41,250 bases of DNA from Treponema sp. (lineage in GTDB: Bacteria; Spirochaetota; Spirochaetia; Treponematales; Treponemataceae). Within the stretch, counting starts at the first letter, position 1, and every line of letters starts with the position of its first letter. Positions 1 to 7,575 of the stretch are shown here, piece by piece. Position numbers and translations under genes: made by a program. Under the pieces are notes generated by a model. The model saw only the letters and a list, made by a program, of their open reading frames with translations. It was not told the origin of the DNA and made no database searches. Location: assembly GCA_017450535.1 (NCBI GenBank), contig JAFSTK010000127.1, forward strand, positions 1 through 41,250. The letters are read 5' to 3'.

Positions 1-38
1 ATAACTAACCAAGAAAATTTAAGCATTGTCTTAATCAT
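1..38 (-). CDS. Start of a second RND/MMPL transporter (partial, runs off the left edge)
   Basis: Reading leftward from an ATG at 36-38, the minus strand encodes MIKTMLKFSWLV before the window ends. This closely resembles the first residues of the complete RND transporter just upstream (MIKKMLRGSWLI at 2951). An AGAGGAG ribosome-binding site sits at 49-55 (as CTCCTCT on the plus strand), about 10 bases before the ATG. The spacing from the upstream stop codon is only 45 bases, so the two genes probably form an operon of tandem paralogues or partner RND subunits. Only 12 codons are visible, so the identity is inference from N-terminal similarity, ribosome site and position. Confidence 0.6.
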   Translation of the reverse strand, partial: MIKTMLKFSWLV

Positions 39-59
39 GATAATTTTACTCCTCTGAAA

Positions 60-79
60 CTCAGCGGTTATCCGCCGAG
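60..79 (-). other. Short hairpin between tandem RND genes
   Basis: An inverted repeat of 8 bases with a 4-base loop (CTCGGCGG, ATAA, CCGCTGAG on the minus strand; one G-U pair). No U-tract follows, so it is unlikely to be a full terminator. It sits directly before the ribosome-binding site of the next RND gene and could stabilise or attenuate the downstream message. Confidence 0.4.
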
Positions 80-83
80 TGTA

Positions 84-2951
84 TTAGTTTTCTTTTATTT
101 TTTTATTATATTCCTCTTTTTGCTCTTTTGACCACATAAATTTGGGGTCAAATACATTTAGAAGGCCAGGAATAATGGTCATGGCAAGCGTTGAGCTTGT
201 GAACATAACCGCTGCGACCAATGCACCAATGTAACGCAGGATGATGAACCTGCTGAACAAAAGCACACAGAATCCCAAGCCAACTGCAATTGCATTTGTC
301 AGAATGCCACGCCCGCTGGTCTTGAATGTGTTCTTTGTTACCTGTTCAAGGTCTTCTGACTTTGCGCGCTCGGCTCGATATGTCTCCATAAAGTGAATCG
401 TGTAGTCGATGCCAACGCCGATTGCCACTGATGCGATGATACTTGTACACAAGTCAAGCGCGATGCCTGCATAGCCCATCACCATATAGTTCAGCAGAAT
501 GGTCAGTCCCAGCGGAATTGCGCCGATGATACCCGCAAGCGGTGATTTGAATGACAGTGAGATGATGATGAAGACCATCGCCAGAGAAAGTATGATACTT
601 ACTGTCTGACTGTTCACGACCATTTTTGTCATCGTGTATTCCATTTCACCGTTTCCGGTCGCTTCCAATTTGTAGCCTTTTGGGAAGTATTTTTCCGCAT
701 AGCGTTGTGCGGCCGCAATGATTTCTGCGGTGTCGTCCGTGCTGTGTGTGCGGAGCTGAACCTGCGAACGGATTGAAGTCGGCATGGTCATGTTGTTCGC
801 AAAACGCTGAATCTGTTCGCTGGAAAGAAGGTACAGGTACTGCGTGACCAAATCACCCAATTCTTCGCGGCTAGCTACGGGATACTTTGACGTGTCGTAT
901 GGCACTTCGTAGTAGTTTATGCCGTTAAAGTTGAATTTCTTTGCAAGCTCGTTTACCACTTGTTCTACCGTAGCGTATTTTCCGCCAGCTTCTGTGTATG
1001 CGTCGTAGAGCATTTCCAAGCCCTCCTGTACCGTCTGGGTAGAAGAGAGTCGTTTTGCGTATACTTTGTTCGGGTCATCATAGCCTTCTATCTCCGCGTC
1101 ATCCAATGTAGGAACGTGCATCACCTGATTCATACGCTTGATGAAAGTGGTGAATGAGACGATTTTGCCGATTCCTGCGTAATGCTCAGTAAGATAGTTC
1201 TGCAATCCGTCCACCGCATGAAGCAAATCCGGGTTTGCAATCATATAGTACGATTTGGGAGATTCTTCATCAGCGCGCGTGCTTTCTTCGGTACCGAATC
1301 CAAACTCGTCGCCTGAATCGCCAAAGTCAAAATCACTTGCCACATCGTTTGAGTCGCCAAAGTCAAAGTCGCTTGCTACATCATTTGAGTCGCCAAAGTC
1401 AAAATCGCTTGCCACATCGTTTGCGGAGTCTGCGGCAACTGCATCTGCTTCATCTGCAGGCTTTTCCTCGCCGCTTACCAGGAGATACAATGTGTTTGAG
1501 CCGGCCAGATGTTCATCCACATAGGTGATATCCTGGCGGAATGAGCTGGAGCGGGGGAAGTAGTTGACCAATGCGGTGTCCACAATAAGCCTCTGGAAAC
1601 CAATCAATGCGACAATAACCAGAATGAGTGTTGATACTATCAGACGCGGCTTTGTGCCGGAGAAGAAATGGTAGATAGTGTACAAAGTGTTGCTCGTCGC
1701 TTCGTTTGAATCTTGTCCGCCACGACGCTTCAGCTGTTTTTCAATTTTTGCGCGGAGTTTTGCGCTCAACTGGTTTTTGTTTTTCCAGTGTTTTCCTACT
1801 TTGTTGATTGGAGTCACATACAACATCGCCGGAATCAGCGTCACAGAAAGAATCAGAGAGAACGCAACGCCTGCCGCCGCAAAAACAGAGAATGATTTAA
1901 GCGGCATAATCGGGCTGGTAATATTAGAAATAAAGCCGGCGATTGTGGTGACTGCCGCAAGCACAACGGCAACCCATACGTCCTTTAAGCCGTAGACAAT
2001 TGCATCTGTATGCTTTTCTTTAGTTATCTCGCCTTCAATTTTATCCAGCGCGATGTAGTAGTGGGTGAGAACGTGAATGCCATATGCGGAACCACATGCG
2101 ACCAGACAGACTGGGATGACGCTTCCGATAATGGTAAATGTAATGTTCAAAAGACACATGATGCCCACTGACCAGATGGTGCTCATCAAAACCGTAATCA
2201 ACGGAAGCAAGGTGCCGCTGAATGTGTGGAATGAGAAAAAAAGTGAAAGCAGAACGACCAGCGCAACGAACGGAATGAGCGTCGTCAAGTCGCTTATCAT
2301 AAAATTATAACCGTCATCGCTCAGAACAGGGTCGCCAAAAAAACGCACTTCCAAATCAGAGCCGGCAGTCGCTTCCTTACAAATTTGCTTGATTGTGTGC
2401 AGTGCTGCCATCTGTCGCTTTGAGTTCAGCATGTCGCCGTTCTCATCTTTTGGATCTAACGTAATCAGCAGTGCTGTTGTTTTGTTGTCATCGGTGATGA
2501 TAAAGCGGTTGTACAATTCCTGCCAGTCAACGAGACGCTGTTTGATGGCTTCTATATCCTGTGCGCTTCCCGTGTAACTGTCGCCGCCAAGAACGCTTGC
2601 TGCTACGAGGCTTCCTTCTTTTCCAACGATAAAATCGATGTTTGCCAGTGAGTCAACGCTTTGCACATAGTCCACGTGCTCAATCTGCTCGGTGATTACT
2701 TTTAGAATTTCGATGTACTCTGGTGTAATAATCGAGTCGCTGTTTGTTTCAAGCGAGATACCCAGCACCATCATACTGCCAAAATCCTCTTCAGTTTTAA
2801 TCATTCGCTTGTATGATTCTGAGGACTGGGGCATATACATGCGGACAGTGTTCTCAATGCTGATTTTTCTCAGCTGCCAACTAAAAAAGCCAGTAATCAC
2901 CAGACTCAGGGCAATGATAAGCCATGAGCCACGTAACATTTTTTTAATCAT
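84..2951 (-). CDS. RND/MMPL-family transporter
   Basis: A 955-residue inner-membrane transporter of the RND superfamily, MMPL/HpnN-like branch, which in other bacteria moves lipids or other hydrophobic compounds using the proton gradient. The layout is the classic duplicated one: one helix at about 12-28, a periplasmic loop, a helix block from about 224 to 380, a second entry helix near 437-455, a large periplasmic loop to about 770, and a final helix block at about 782-930. The second loop carries three perfect 12-residue repeats, DFDFGDSNDVAS (about 511-546), within an acidic insertion. A strong AGGAGAAGGA site precedes the ATG. A divergent ArsR-family gene lies 184 bases upstream and a LolA-like carrier beyond it. 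The substrate cannot be read from sequence; MMPL-type lipid or sterol export is the likeliest role. Confidence 0.88.
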   Translation of the reverse strand: MIKKMLRGSWLIIALSLVITGFFSWQLRKISIENTVRMYMPQSSESYKRMIKTEEDFGSMMVLGISLETNSDSIITPEYIEILKVITEQIEHVDYVQSVDSLANIDFIVGKEGSLVAASVLGGDSYTGSAQDIEAIKQRLVDWQELYNRFIITDDNKTTALLITLDPKDENGDMLNSKRQMAALHTIKQICKEATAGSDLEVRFFGDPVLSDDGYNFMISDLTTLIPFVALVVLLSLFFSFHTFSGTLLPLITVLMSTIWSVGIMCLLNITFTIIGSVIPVCLVACGSAYGIHVLTHYYIALDKIEGEITKEKHTDAIVYGLKDVWVAVVLAAVTTIAGFISNITSPIMPLKSFSVFAAAGVAFSLILSVTLIPAMLYVTPINKVGKHWKNKNQLSAKLRAKIEKQLKRRGGQDSNEATSNTLYTIYHFFSGTKPRLIVSTLILVIVALIGFQRLIVDTALVNYFPRSSSFRQDITYVDEHLAGSNTLYLLVSGEEKPADEADAVAADSANDVASDFDFGDSNDVASDFDFGDSNDVASDFDFGDSGDEFGFGTEESTRADEESPKSYYMIANPDLLHAVDGLQNYLTEHYAGIGKIVSFTTFIKRMNQVMHVPTLDDAEIEGYDDPNKVYAKRLSSTQTVQEGLEMLYDAYTEAGGKYATVEQVVNELAKKFNFNGINYYEVPYDTSKYPVASREELGDLVTQYLYLLSSEQIQRFANNMTMPTSIRSQVQLRTHSTDDTAEIIAAAQRYAEKYFPKGYKLEATGNGEMEYTMTKMVVNSQTVSIILSLAMVFIIISLSFKSPLAGIIGAIPLGLTILLNYMVMGYAGIALDLCTSIIASVAIGVGIDYTIHFMETYRAERAKSEDLEQVTKNTFKTSGRGILTNAIAVGLGFCVLLFSRFIILRYIGALVAAVMFTSSTLAMTIIPGLLNVFDPKFMWSKEQKEEYNKKIKEN
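1315..1422 (-). repeat. Three in-frame 36-bp tandem repeats in the RND gene
   Basis: Three consecutive 36-base units at 1315-1350, 1351-1386 and 1387-1422 differ by only a few bases and encode three copies of a 12-residue unit, DFDFGDSNDVAS. Length is a multiple of three, so copy number can change without breaking the frame. The units lie in the second periplasmic loop of the transporter. Confidence 0.95.
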
Positions 2952-3031
2952 GTTCCTTCTCCTAAGATGCTGAGAAAAAATAGTCGTTTACAAACTGCAA
3001 AAGACTTGCATTTTTTCTCTGAATGTTTTAG

Positions 3032-3057
3032 TATTGGTTCAAATGATTAAACCGATA
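3032..3057. promoter_or_regulatory. Candidate ArsR-family operator (interrupted palindrome)
   Basis: TATTGGTT and AACCGATA form arms matching at 7 of 8 positions around a 10-base centre that itself contains AA/TT symmetry. ArsR/SmtB dimers bind such interrupted palindromes near their own promoters. It lies in the 184-base gap between the divergent RND gene and the ArsR-type gene, where it could control both. No convincing -35/-10 pair was fixed, so the operator role is inference. Confidence 0.5.
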
Positions 3058-3135
3058 AATTAAATATACAGCGTGCCTTGCGTTAAGTCAAGAGACAATT
3101 AGGAAAAACTGGTGATTTTGTAGACAGGAGGGCAT

Positions 3136-3471
3136 ATGGTTGATAAAGAAAAAATAACGCTTGCTCGTAAACAGTTTCAGGACTGTTCGGAGATTTTTGT
3201 TGCGCTTGGAGATATAACACGTCAGAAAATCTGCCTTGACTTGGCGGAGTCGGCTGATGAGGGAATTAATGTGGCGCAACTGACAGGAAAATCGCTTTTG
3301 TCTCGTCCGGCTATCTCCCATCATTTGAAAGTGCTTAAAAATTGTGGTCTTGTGGAGCCGATAAAAAAGGGCACCCAGATTTTCTACCGAATTCGTCTGC
3401 GGGATAATTTTGCCGTGGTGCGGCAGCTTATTCAGACGCTTGATGAGATTTTTGCTGAGGAAAATGCATAA
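3136..3471 (+). CDS. ArsR-family winged-helix transcriptional regulator
   Basis: A 111-residue DNA-binding protein with the ArsR/SmtB fold. Residues around 18-90 contain the family pattern: FVALGDITRQKICLDL at the first helix, then SRPAISHHLKVLKNCGLV as the recognition helix-turn-helix, then a beta-wing (KGTQIFYRI). An AGGAGG site lies 5 bases before the ATG. I see no CxCxxC or other cysteine metal-binding motif in the expected alpha-3 position, so it may sense something other than arsenic, or a lipid or redox state. It is divergent from the RND transporter and probably regulates it through the palindrome at 3032-3057. Confidence 0.88.
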   Translation: MVDKEKITLARKQFQDCSEIFVALGDITRQKICLDLAESADEGINVAQLTGKSLLSRPAISHHLKVLKNCGLVEPIKKGTQIFYRIRLRDNFAVVRQLIQTLDEIFAEENA

Positions 3472-3475
3472 AAAA

Positions 3476-3521
3476 TGCACCTCCTAAAATTGAACCTTTT
3501 TTGTCCAACTTTAGGGGTGCA
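3476..3521. terminator. Long inverted repeat between convergent arsR-like and lolA-like genes
   Basis: TGCACCTCCTAAAATTG is complementary, with one bulge and one mismatch, to CAACTTTAGGGGTGCA across a 13-base loop containing a T-run. It starts four bases after the regulator's stop codon. The next gene ends at 3592 on the other strand, so the stem is placed to stop transcription from both sides, although there is no long T-tract after either arm. Confidence 0.55.
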
Positions 3522-3591
3522 CTTCAAATCACGCTTAAGTTTTTTACGAGTTTTCAAAGCGAATTGCGCTAAGAAAACCCACGTGATATTT

Positions 3592-4395
3592 TTAGAACTT
3601 TCCTGTGTTCAGCCAGTTTGTCGTAAAGTATTCCTGTTTGATGCTCTTGGGATTATCAAACTCAACTTTTGTTACCGTAACGCGAGTGCCGTGTCCTGTG
3701 CGAAGGTTACGTACTTCTGCGCCGTTACGCAACGTGTAGTTTACTTTTCCGTCAGCACCTTTTACCATGCGGTAGCCGAGCGTCTCCCATTCTTTGAACA
3801 AACCTTTGCGGTCGTAGAATTCAATGCGCATGGGCAGGAATGATTCTTTGTCTACCCAAATGTAGCGGTAGGTGAATTCCACGTCTTTCTTTACCGGCGT
3901 AGACTCAACTTTCCAGCAATTGTACTTTTTACCGAGAACGGTAACTGTCGCATTTTCTTCCAGCATTTTGTTTTTGTCGTCCTCAAACTTGCGGACAGTC
4001 ATGTCGTTGTAGGTGAAGTCTGAGCCAACAAATGATGCGCGGCGGCTGGATGCAGCAATCTGACGGGTAGTGCGGAGAGAAGGCTCGTAAGCCCATTTGT
4101 CATCATCCTTACCCTTGTTTTCTACCTGCAGAACGCGGGTTCCTTTTACGGATGCGGGCGTATCGAAATAGAAGATGGTCTTTTTGAGACTGTTGTGATC
4201 CTTCATGCCGAACTGGCGCATTTGGCGGGTTTCGGTAACATTGCCATTTTTGTCCAAAAACTCCATCTTGAGCGTGCTTGCGCTGCTTACGGGTGCTTCC
4301 AGACCGGTCATTTTACGCATAACATCGTCTGCGCTTTCTGCAAAGGCTGTCGCTGTAATTATCGTTGCCAATGCAATTGCCAAAAATTTCTTCAT
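3592..4395 (-). CDS. LolA-like outer-membrane lipoprotein-sorting protein
   Basis: A 267-residue exported protein with a signal peptide (MKKFLAIALATIITATAFA, cleavage after about residue 19) and a periplasmic domain of the LolA/LolB-like beta-sheet fold, the family annotated as outer membrane lipoprotein-sorting protein. Such proteins carry lipids or lipidated proteins in a hydrophobic groove across the periplasm. Features typical of the family include the KWAYEPSLRTTRQIA stretch near 107-121, the FVGSDFTYNDM stretch after it, and the strand RYIWVDKESFLPMRIEFYD. A GGAGG site lies about 7 bases before the ATG. Paralogues of this family are often encoded beside MMPL/RND transporters, as here. 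Transport partner and cargo are inferred from context. Confidence 0.85.
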   Translation of the reverse strand: MKKFLAIALATIITATAFAESADDVMRKMTGLEAPVSSASTLKMEFLDKNGNVTETRQMRQFGMKDHNSLKKTIFYFDTPASVKGTRVLQVENKGKDDDKWAYEPSLRTTRQIAASSRRASFVGSDFTYNDMTVRKFEDDKNKMLEENATVTVLGKKYNCWKVESTPVKKDVEFTYRYIWVDKESFLPMRIEFYDRKGLFKEWETLGYRMVKGADGKVNYTLRNGAEVRNLRTGHGTRVTVTKVEFDNPKSIKQEYFTTNWLNTGKF

Positions 4396-4521
4396 AGTAT
4401 TCCTCCGAAGATTACAGTATATAGTATATATATAGAATAACGCAGTTTTAAAAAAGACACAATCAAAAACTAATTTGCACGATATTTTTTTAAGAAAAAA
4501 TAATAAGTGAAGATTTTTTTA

Positions 4522-4549
4522 TGGACATATTTTTTTAATGTTATATAAT
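4522..4549 (+). promoter_or_regulatory. Predicted sigma-70 promoter for the chemoreceptor gene
   Basis: TGGACA at 4522-4527 and TATAAT at 4544-4549 are separated by 16 bases. The gene starts at 4592 with an AGGAGG site at 4575-4580, leaving a leader of about 35 bases. The surrounding region is very A/T-rich. Confidence 0.55.
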
Positions 4550-4591
4550 ATATAGAAGAGTGTATATAGGTCATAGGAGGGTGTTCCACAA

Positions 4592-6712
4592 ATGAAGACT
4601 GCAAAAAGACCTGCTTCAATTGCCAATTTGATTATCGTTGGTATTACTTGTTTGGTATTGTTTTTGCTTGCAACTTTAGGTGTCACGATTTATGTTCGTG
4701 TAAAGCCGCTTAATGAAAATCAGTTTACAGATAAGTTATCTACCACTATGCGTCTGACAGATTCTACGCTGGCAGCGTACTTTAATGGAATTTCTAATTC
4801 AACTGCACAGCTTTCTCTAGCGGCAAATTATGATGCAGATTCGTTGCTGGAGCTTGAGCAGGTGATTGCAGAGGCGAATACGAATATTGTGTCTGCTTCG
4901 GTCTCACTGTTTGAGACGGAAGAGACAATCTGCTATCCGGAAGGGGCGGTTACGTATGAAAATGCAATCAGCAGCGAGTGGTATGACCTTGCGCAAGATA
5001 TGGACGGCATTCCCTATTTTTCTCCTTTGTATGAAAAAGAAGACGGAACTCTTGTCATAGCCTGTGCGCTTACCACGCATAATGACACGGACGGCGATAT
5101 TAACGGTATAGCTGCCATTGAGTTGCTTGCGGAGTCAGTGGGATACCTTGTTGGTGACTCTACGACGATGGGCAACATCAAATTCTATATGCTTGACATG
5201 AACGGCAACGTAGTTGTTGACCCGTACGAGAGCCAGCTGGTGATGAAGGCATGTTATGAGACTGGCATTCATGCGCTGGAAGGCTATACGGCCGGATTTG
5301 CGGGTATTTTCCATGAAAAAATTGAAGGAAAGCCCCACGAAATCCGTATTCTCGGCTCGGTGAACAATGCCATGGCGTTGGATTATGCGATGCTTATTCC
5401 GACGAGCGAAATTGAGGCGGGGACAAACGCAATCGTCTTTACGGTTGTGATTGCGCTTGTGTTGGGCATGATTCTTTCGGTGGTGGTGTCTGTTTTGCTT
5501 GCGAGGGGCATCATTCGTCCGCTTAAAAAAGTTATCGCTATCCTTAAAAATATTGCGAGCGGTGACGGCGATCTTACCGTGCGGCTTCCCGTGCTGACGA
5601 ACAACGAAATTGGTCAGCTTTCTGAATATTTTAACCAGACGATAGAAAAAATCGCAAATTCGCTCAAATCGATTATCGAAGAGTCTAAGCACATGCAGGA
5701 AGTCGGTCAGAAACTGACTGGCAACGTGTCTGAAAGTGCGGCGGCAATCAATCAAATCAGCGCGAATATCGGCAGCGTAAACCGCGATGTAACAAATCAA
5801 GGTACGAGTGTCGTTCAGACCAACGAGGCGGTGAACAGCATTGTGCGTAACATTGATATCTTGAACCAGAATATTGCTACGCAGTCTGAAAATGTGGCTC
5901 ATTCGTCTGCGGCTGTTGAAGAGATGGTCGCTAATATTAAGTCAGTTACGGATATCTTGGAGAAAAACCAGGTTAATGTGCGTGAGCTGCAGGAATCTGC
6001 TGAGATTGGACGCGCCGCAATCACTAAGACTGTAGAGATGACCCGTCAGGTCGCCGAAGATTCTGCCGGCTTGATTGAGACATCTACGGTTATCCGTAAT
6101 ATCGCGAGCCAGACAAACTTGCTCGCTATGAATGCTGCTATCGAGGCGGCTCATGCTGGAGATGCGGGACGAGGCTTTGCCGTTGTTGCGGACGAAGTTC
6201 GTAAACTTGCCGAAGACTCTGACACGCAGGGTAAGAAGATTACTAACGTGCTGAAAAAATTGCGCGACATGATTGTGTCTGTCTCCGAGAGCAGCTATGA
6301 GTTGCAGCGTCAGTTTGACACGATTTTCGAGCACACTTCTACGGTCAATACGCAGGAAGGCATTATCAAGGCGGCTATGGACGAACAGAATGCCGGTTCA
6401 CAGCAGGTCATTGAGGCTATGAACGAAATCAGTTCAATTACCGCTGAAGTACGGAGCAACGCCGCCGAAATGCAGGAAAGCAGCAAGGCTGTGCTTGGTC
6501 AAATGGAAAAACTTGAGTCTGTTACCGAGCAGATTAACGGCGCGATGGTCGAAATCGCAAATGGTGTTGAAAGCCTGAACAATGGTATGCAGGAAGTGAA
6601 CGCCATCGGTCAGGAAAATCAAGACTCAATCAATAACGTCTCTTCTGAAATCAACCAGTTTAAGGTGGAAAACAATCAGGAAGAGCCTGCTGAAGAAGAA
6701 GCGGCAAAATAA
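4592..6712 (+). CDS. Methyl-accepting chemotaxis protein
   Basis: A 706-residue transmembrane chemoreceptor that would relay ligand binding to CheA/CheW and flagellar motors. A first helix (about 14-36) is followed by a periplasmic Cache-like sensor of about 240 residues, a second helix (about 280-304), a HAMP domain (about 305-357, with [10 protein letters not shown] at its start), and a long cytoplasmic coiled-coil signalling domain. The conserved hairpin tip is intact: [19 protein letters not shown] then [16 protein letters not shown], about residues 503-535. The protein ends in an acidic tail ([10 protein letters not shown]), not in a CheR-binding pentapeptide such as NWETF, so tethered methylation is not evident. 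The ligand is unknown. The gene stands alone between convergent or divergent genes. Confidence 0.95.
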   Translation: MKTAKRPASIANLIIVGITCLVLFLLATLGVTIYVRVKPLNENQFTDKLSTTMRLTDSTLAAYFNGISNSTAQLSLAANYDADSLLELEQVIAEANTNIVSASVSLFETEETICYPEGAVTYENAISSEWYDLAQDMDGIPYFSPLYEKEDGTLVIACALTTHNDTDGDINGIAAIELLAESVGYLVGDSTTMGNIKFYMLDMNGNVVVDPYESQLVMKACYETGIHALEGYTAGFAGIFHEKIEGKPHEIRILGSVNNAMALDYAMLIPTSEIEAGTNAIVFTVVIALVLGMILSVVVSVLLARGIIRPLKKVIAILKNIASGDGDLTVRLPVLTNNEIGQLSEYFNQTIEKIANSLKSIIEESKHMQEVGQKLTGNVSESAAAINQISANIGSVNRDVTNQGTSVVQTNEAVNSIVRNIDILNQNIATQSENVAHSSAAVEEMVANIKSVTDILEKNQVNVRELQESAEIGRAAITKTVEMTRQVAEDSAGLIETSTVIRNIASQTNLLAMNAAIEAAHAGDAGRGFAVVADEVRKLAEDSDTQGKKITNVLKKLRDMIVSVSESSYELQRQFDTIFEHTSTVNTQEGIIKAAMDEQNAGSQQVIEAMNEISSITAEVRSNAAEMQESSKAVLGQMEKLESVTEQINGAMVEIANGVESLNNGMQEVNAIGQENQDSINNVSSEINQFKVENNQEEPAEEEAAK

Positions 6713-6741
6713 CAATCTGCAAAATTACAAGCAGTACAAAT

Positions 6742-6785
6742 AATCACCAGGGGCAAAAATGGCTGTCTGGTGATTATTTTTTTTC
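6742..6785 (+). terminator. Rho-independent terminator after the chemoreceptor gene
   Basis: AATCACCAG (6742-6750) pairs perfectly with CTGGTGATT (6767-6775) and is followed by ATTTTTTTT. The right arm overlaps the stop codon of the convergent HAD gene (6774-6776). Confidence 0.85.
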
Positions 6786-7430
6786 TGCAAGGAATGCCGC
6801 AAGTTTTCCCAAATCGCTTAAAACCGTCGTGGACAGCGCGCGAATTTCTTCTGTAGGTTGCACCTGGTCTGGCACGAGAACACATGGTATTCCGGCTGCG
6901 ACTGCCGCGCGCACTCCGTTGGGGCTGTCTTCAACTGCGATGCAGTCAGCGGGGGAGAGCGAAAGAGACTTGCAGGCTTTTTGGTAGATGTCGGGAGCGG
7001 GTTTAGAATGCTTTACGGTGTCGCCGCAGGTGATGGTCTCAAAGTAGCTGATGATTCCGGCTGCGGAAAGTTGTCGGTGCACTGAGGAAGTGCGTGTAGA
7101 AGATGCGACCGCAAGACGATAGCCTGCCGCTTTAAGTGAGTCTAAGCACTCTCTCACTTGTGGCATGAGCGAAAGCCCTTTTTCTGCTTCTATCACATGA
7201 AACAATTCGCCTGTTCGTGCGTGAAAATTTTGGGCATCAAATTTTGTGCCGTAACGGTCATGCAGTATCACCATGGTGTCATTTATGTTTGTACCCACGC
7301 AAAGACGATACGTTTCTTCTGCGTCAGGGAGACCGTATTCGTTTCCCGCGCGTTTCCAGCATTCAAAACATACGCTCTCAGTGTCGAGCAGAACGCCGTC
7401 CATGTCAAAAATAATCGCTTTTGTTTCCAT
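6774..7430 (-). CDS. HAD-superfamily phosphatase (beta-phosphoglucomutase/Gph-like)
   Basis: A cytoplasmic HAD subfamily IA hydrolase of 218 residues from the ATG at 7430 (METKAIIFDMDGVLLDTES). The catalytic aspartates DxD are in FDMDGVLLD; motif II is VASST; motif III lysine is in HSKPAPDIY; motif IV is CIAVEDSPNGVRAA. The cap insertion follows motif I, as in phosphoglycolate phosphatase and beta-phosphoglucomutase relatives. The substrate cannot be assigned from sequence. An upstream in-frame TTG at 7439 would add MLT, but the ATG gives the standard N-terminus. The gene is convergent with the chemoreceptor and its 3' end lies inside that gene's terminator. Confidence 0.9.
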   Translation of the reverse strand: METKAIIFDMDGVLLDTESVCFECWKRAGNEYGLPDAEETYRLCVGTNINDTMVILHDRYGTKFDAQNFHARTGELFHVIEAEKGLSLMPQVRECLDSLKAAGYRLAVASSTRTSSVHRQLSAAGIISYFETITCGDTVKHSKPAPDIYQKACKSLSLSPADCIAVEDSPNGVRAAVAAGIPCVLVPDQVQPTEEIRALSTTVLSDLGKLAAFLAEKK

Positions 7431-7489
7431 AGTTAGCAAATCTTCTTCTATAATGATAGCAAAAGAATTCTATTTTTTCTATAAATATC

Positions 7490-7518
7490 TTGAAATTACA
7501 TGAAAATCAAATTAAAAT
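7490..7518 (+). promoter_or_regulatory. Predicted sigma-70 promoter for the beta-barrel gene
   Basis: TTGAAA at 7490-7495 and TAAAAT at 7513-7518 with an ideal 17-base spacer. The gene starts at 7576 with a GAGGAG ribosome-binding site just before it. Confidence 0.65.
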
Positions 7519-7575
7519 AGATATAACAGGTTTTTATCTGTTTGGTTAGTTAAATTTCTAATCTGAGGAGATTCT

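Noticed and set aside
1315..1422. CRISPR array
   Set aside because: The 36-base units are directly adjacent with no spacers and encode an in-frame protein repeat.
1235..1528. Two overlapping plus-strand frames with repetitive Ser/Pro/Lys or Arg/Gln sequence
   Set aside because: They are translations of the 36-bp repeat on the wrong strand of the RND gene.
4405..4440. TATATAGTATA-rich stretches before the LolA-like gene and again near 41064-41082
   Set aside because: They look similar but are short, A/T-rich -10 type sequences; similarity is expected by chance.
5135..5902. A 255-codon minus-strand frame opposite the chemoreceptor
   Set aside because: The chemoreceptor is intact with HAMP and signalling motifs; the antisense frame has no recognisable domain.
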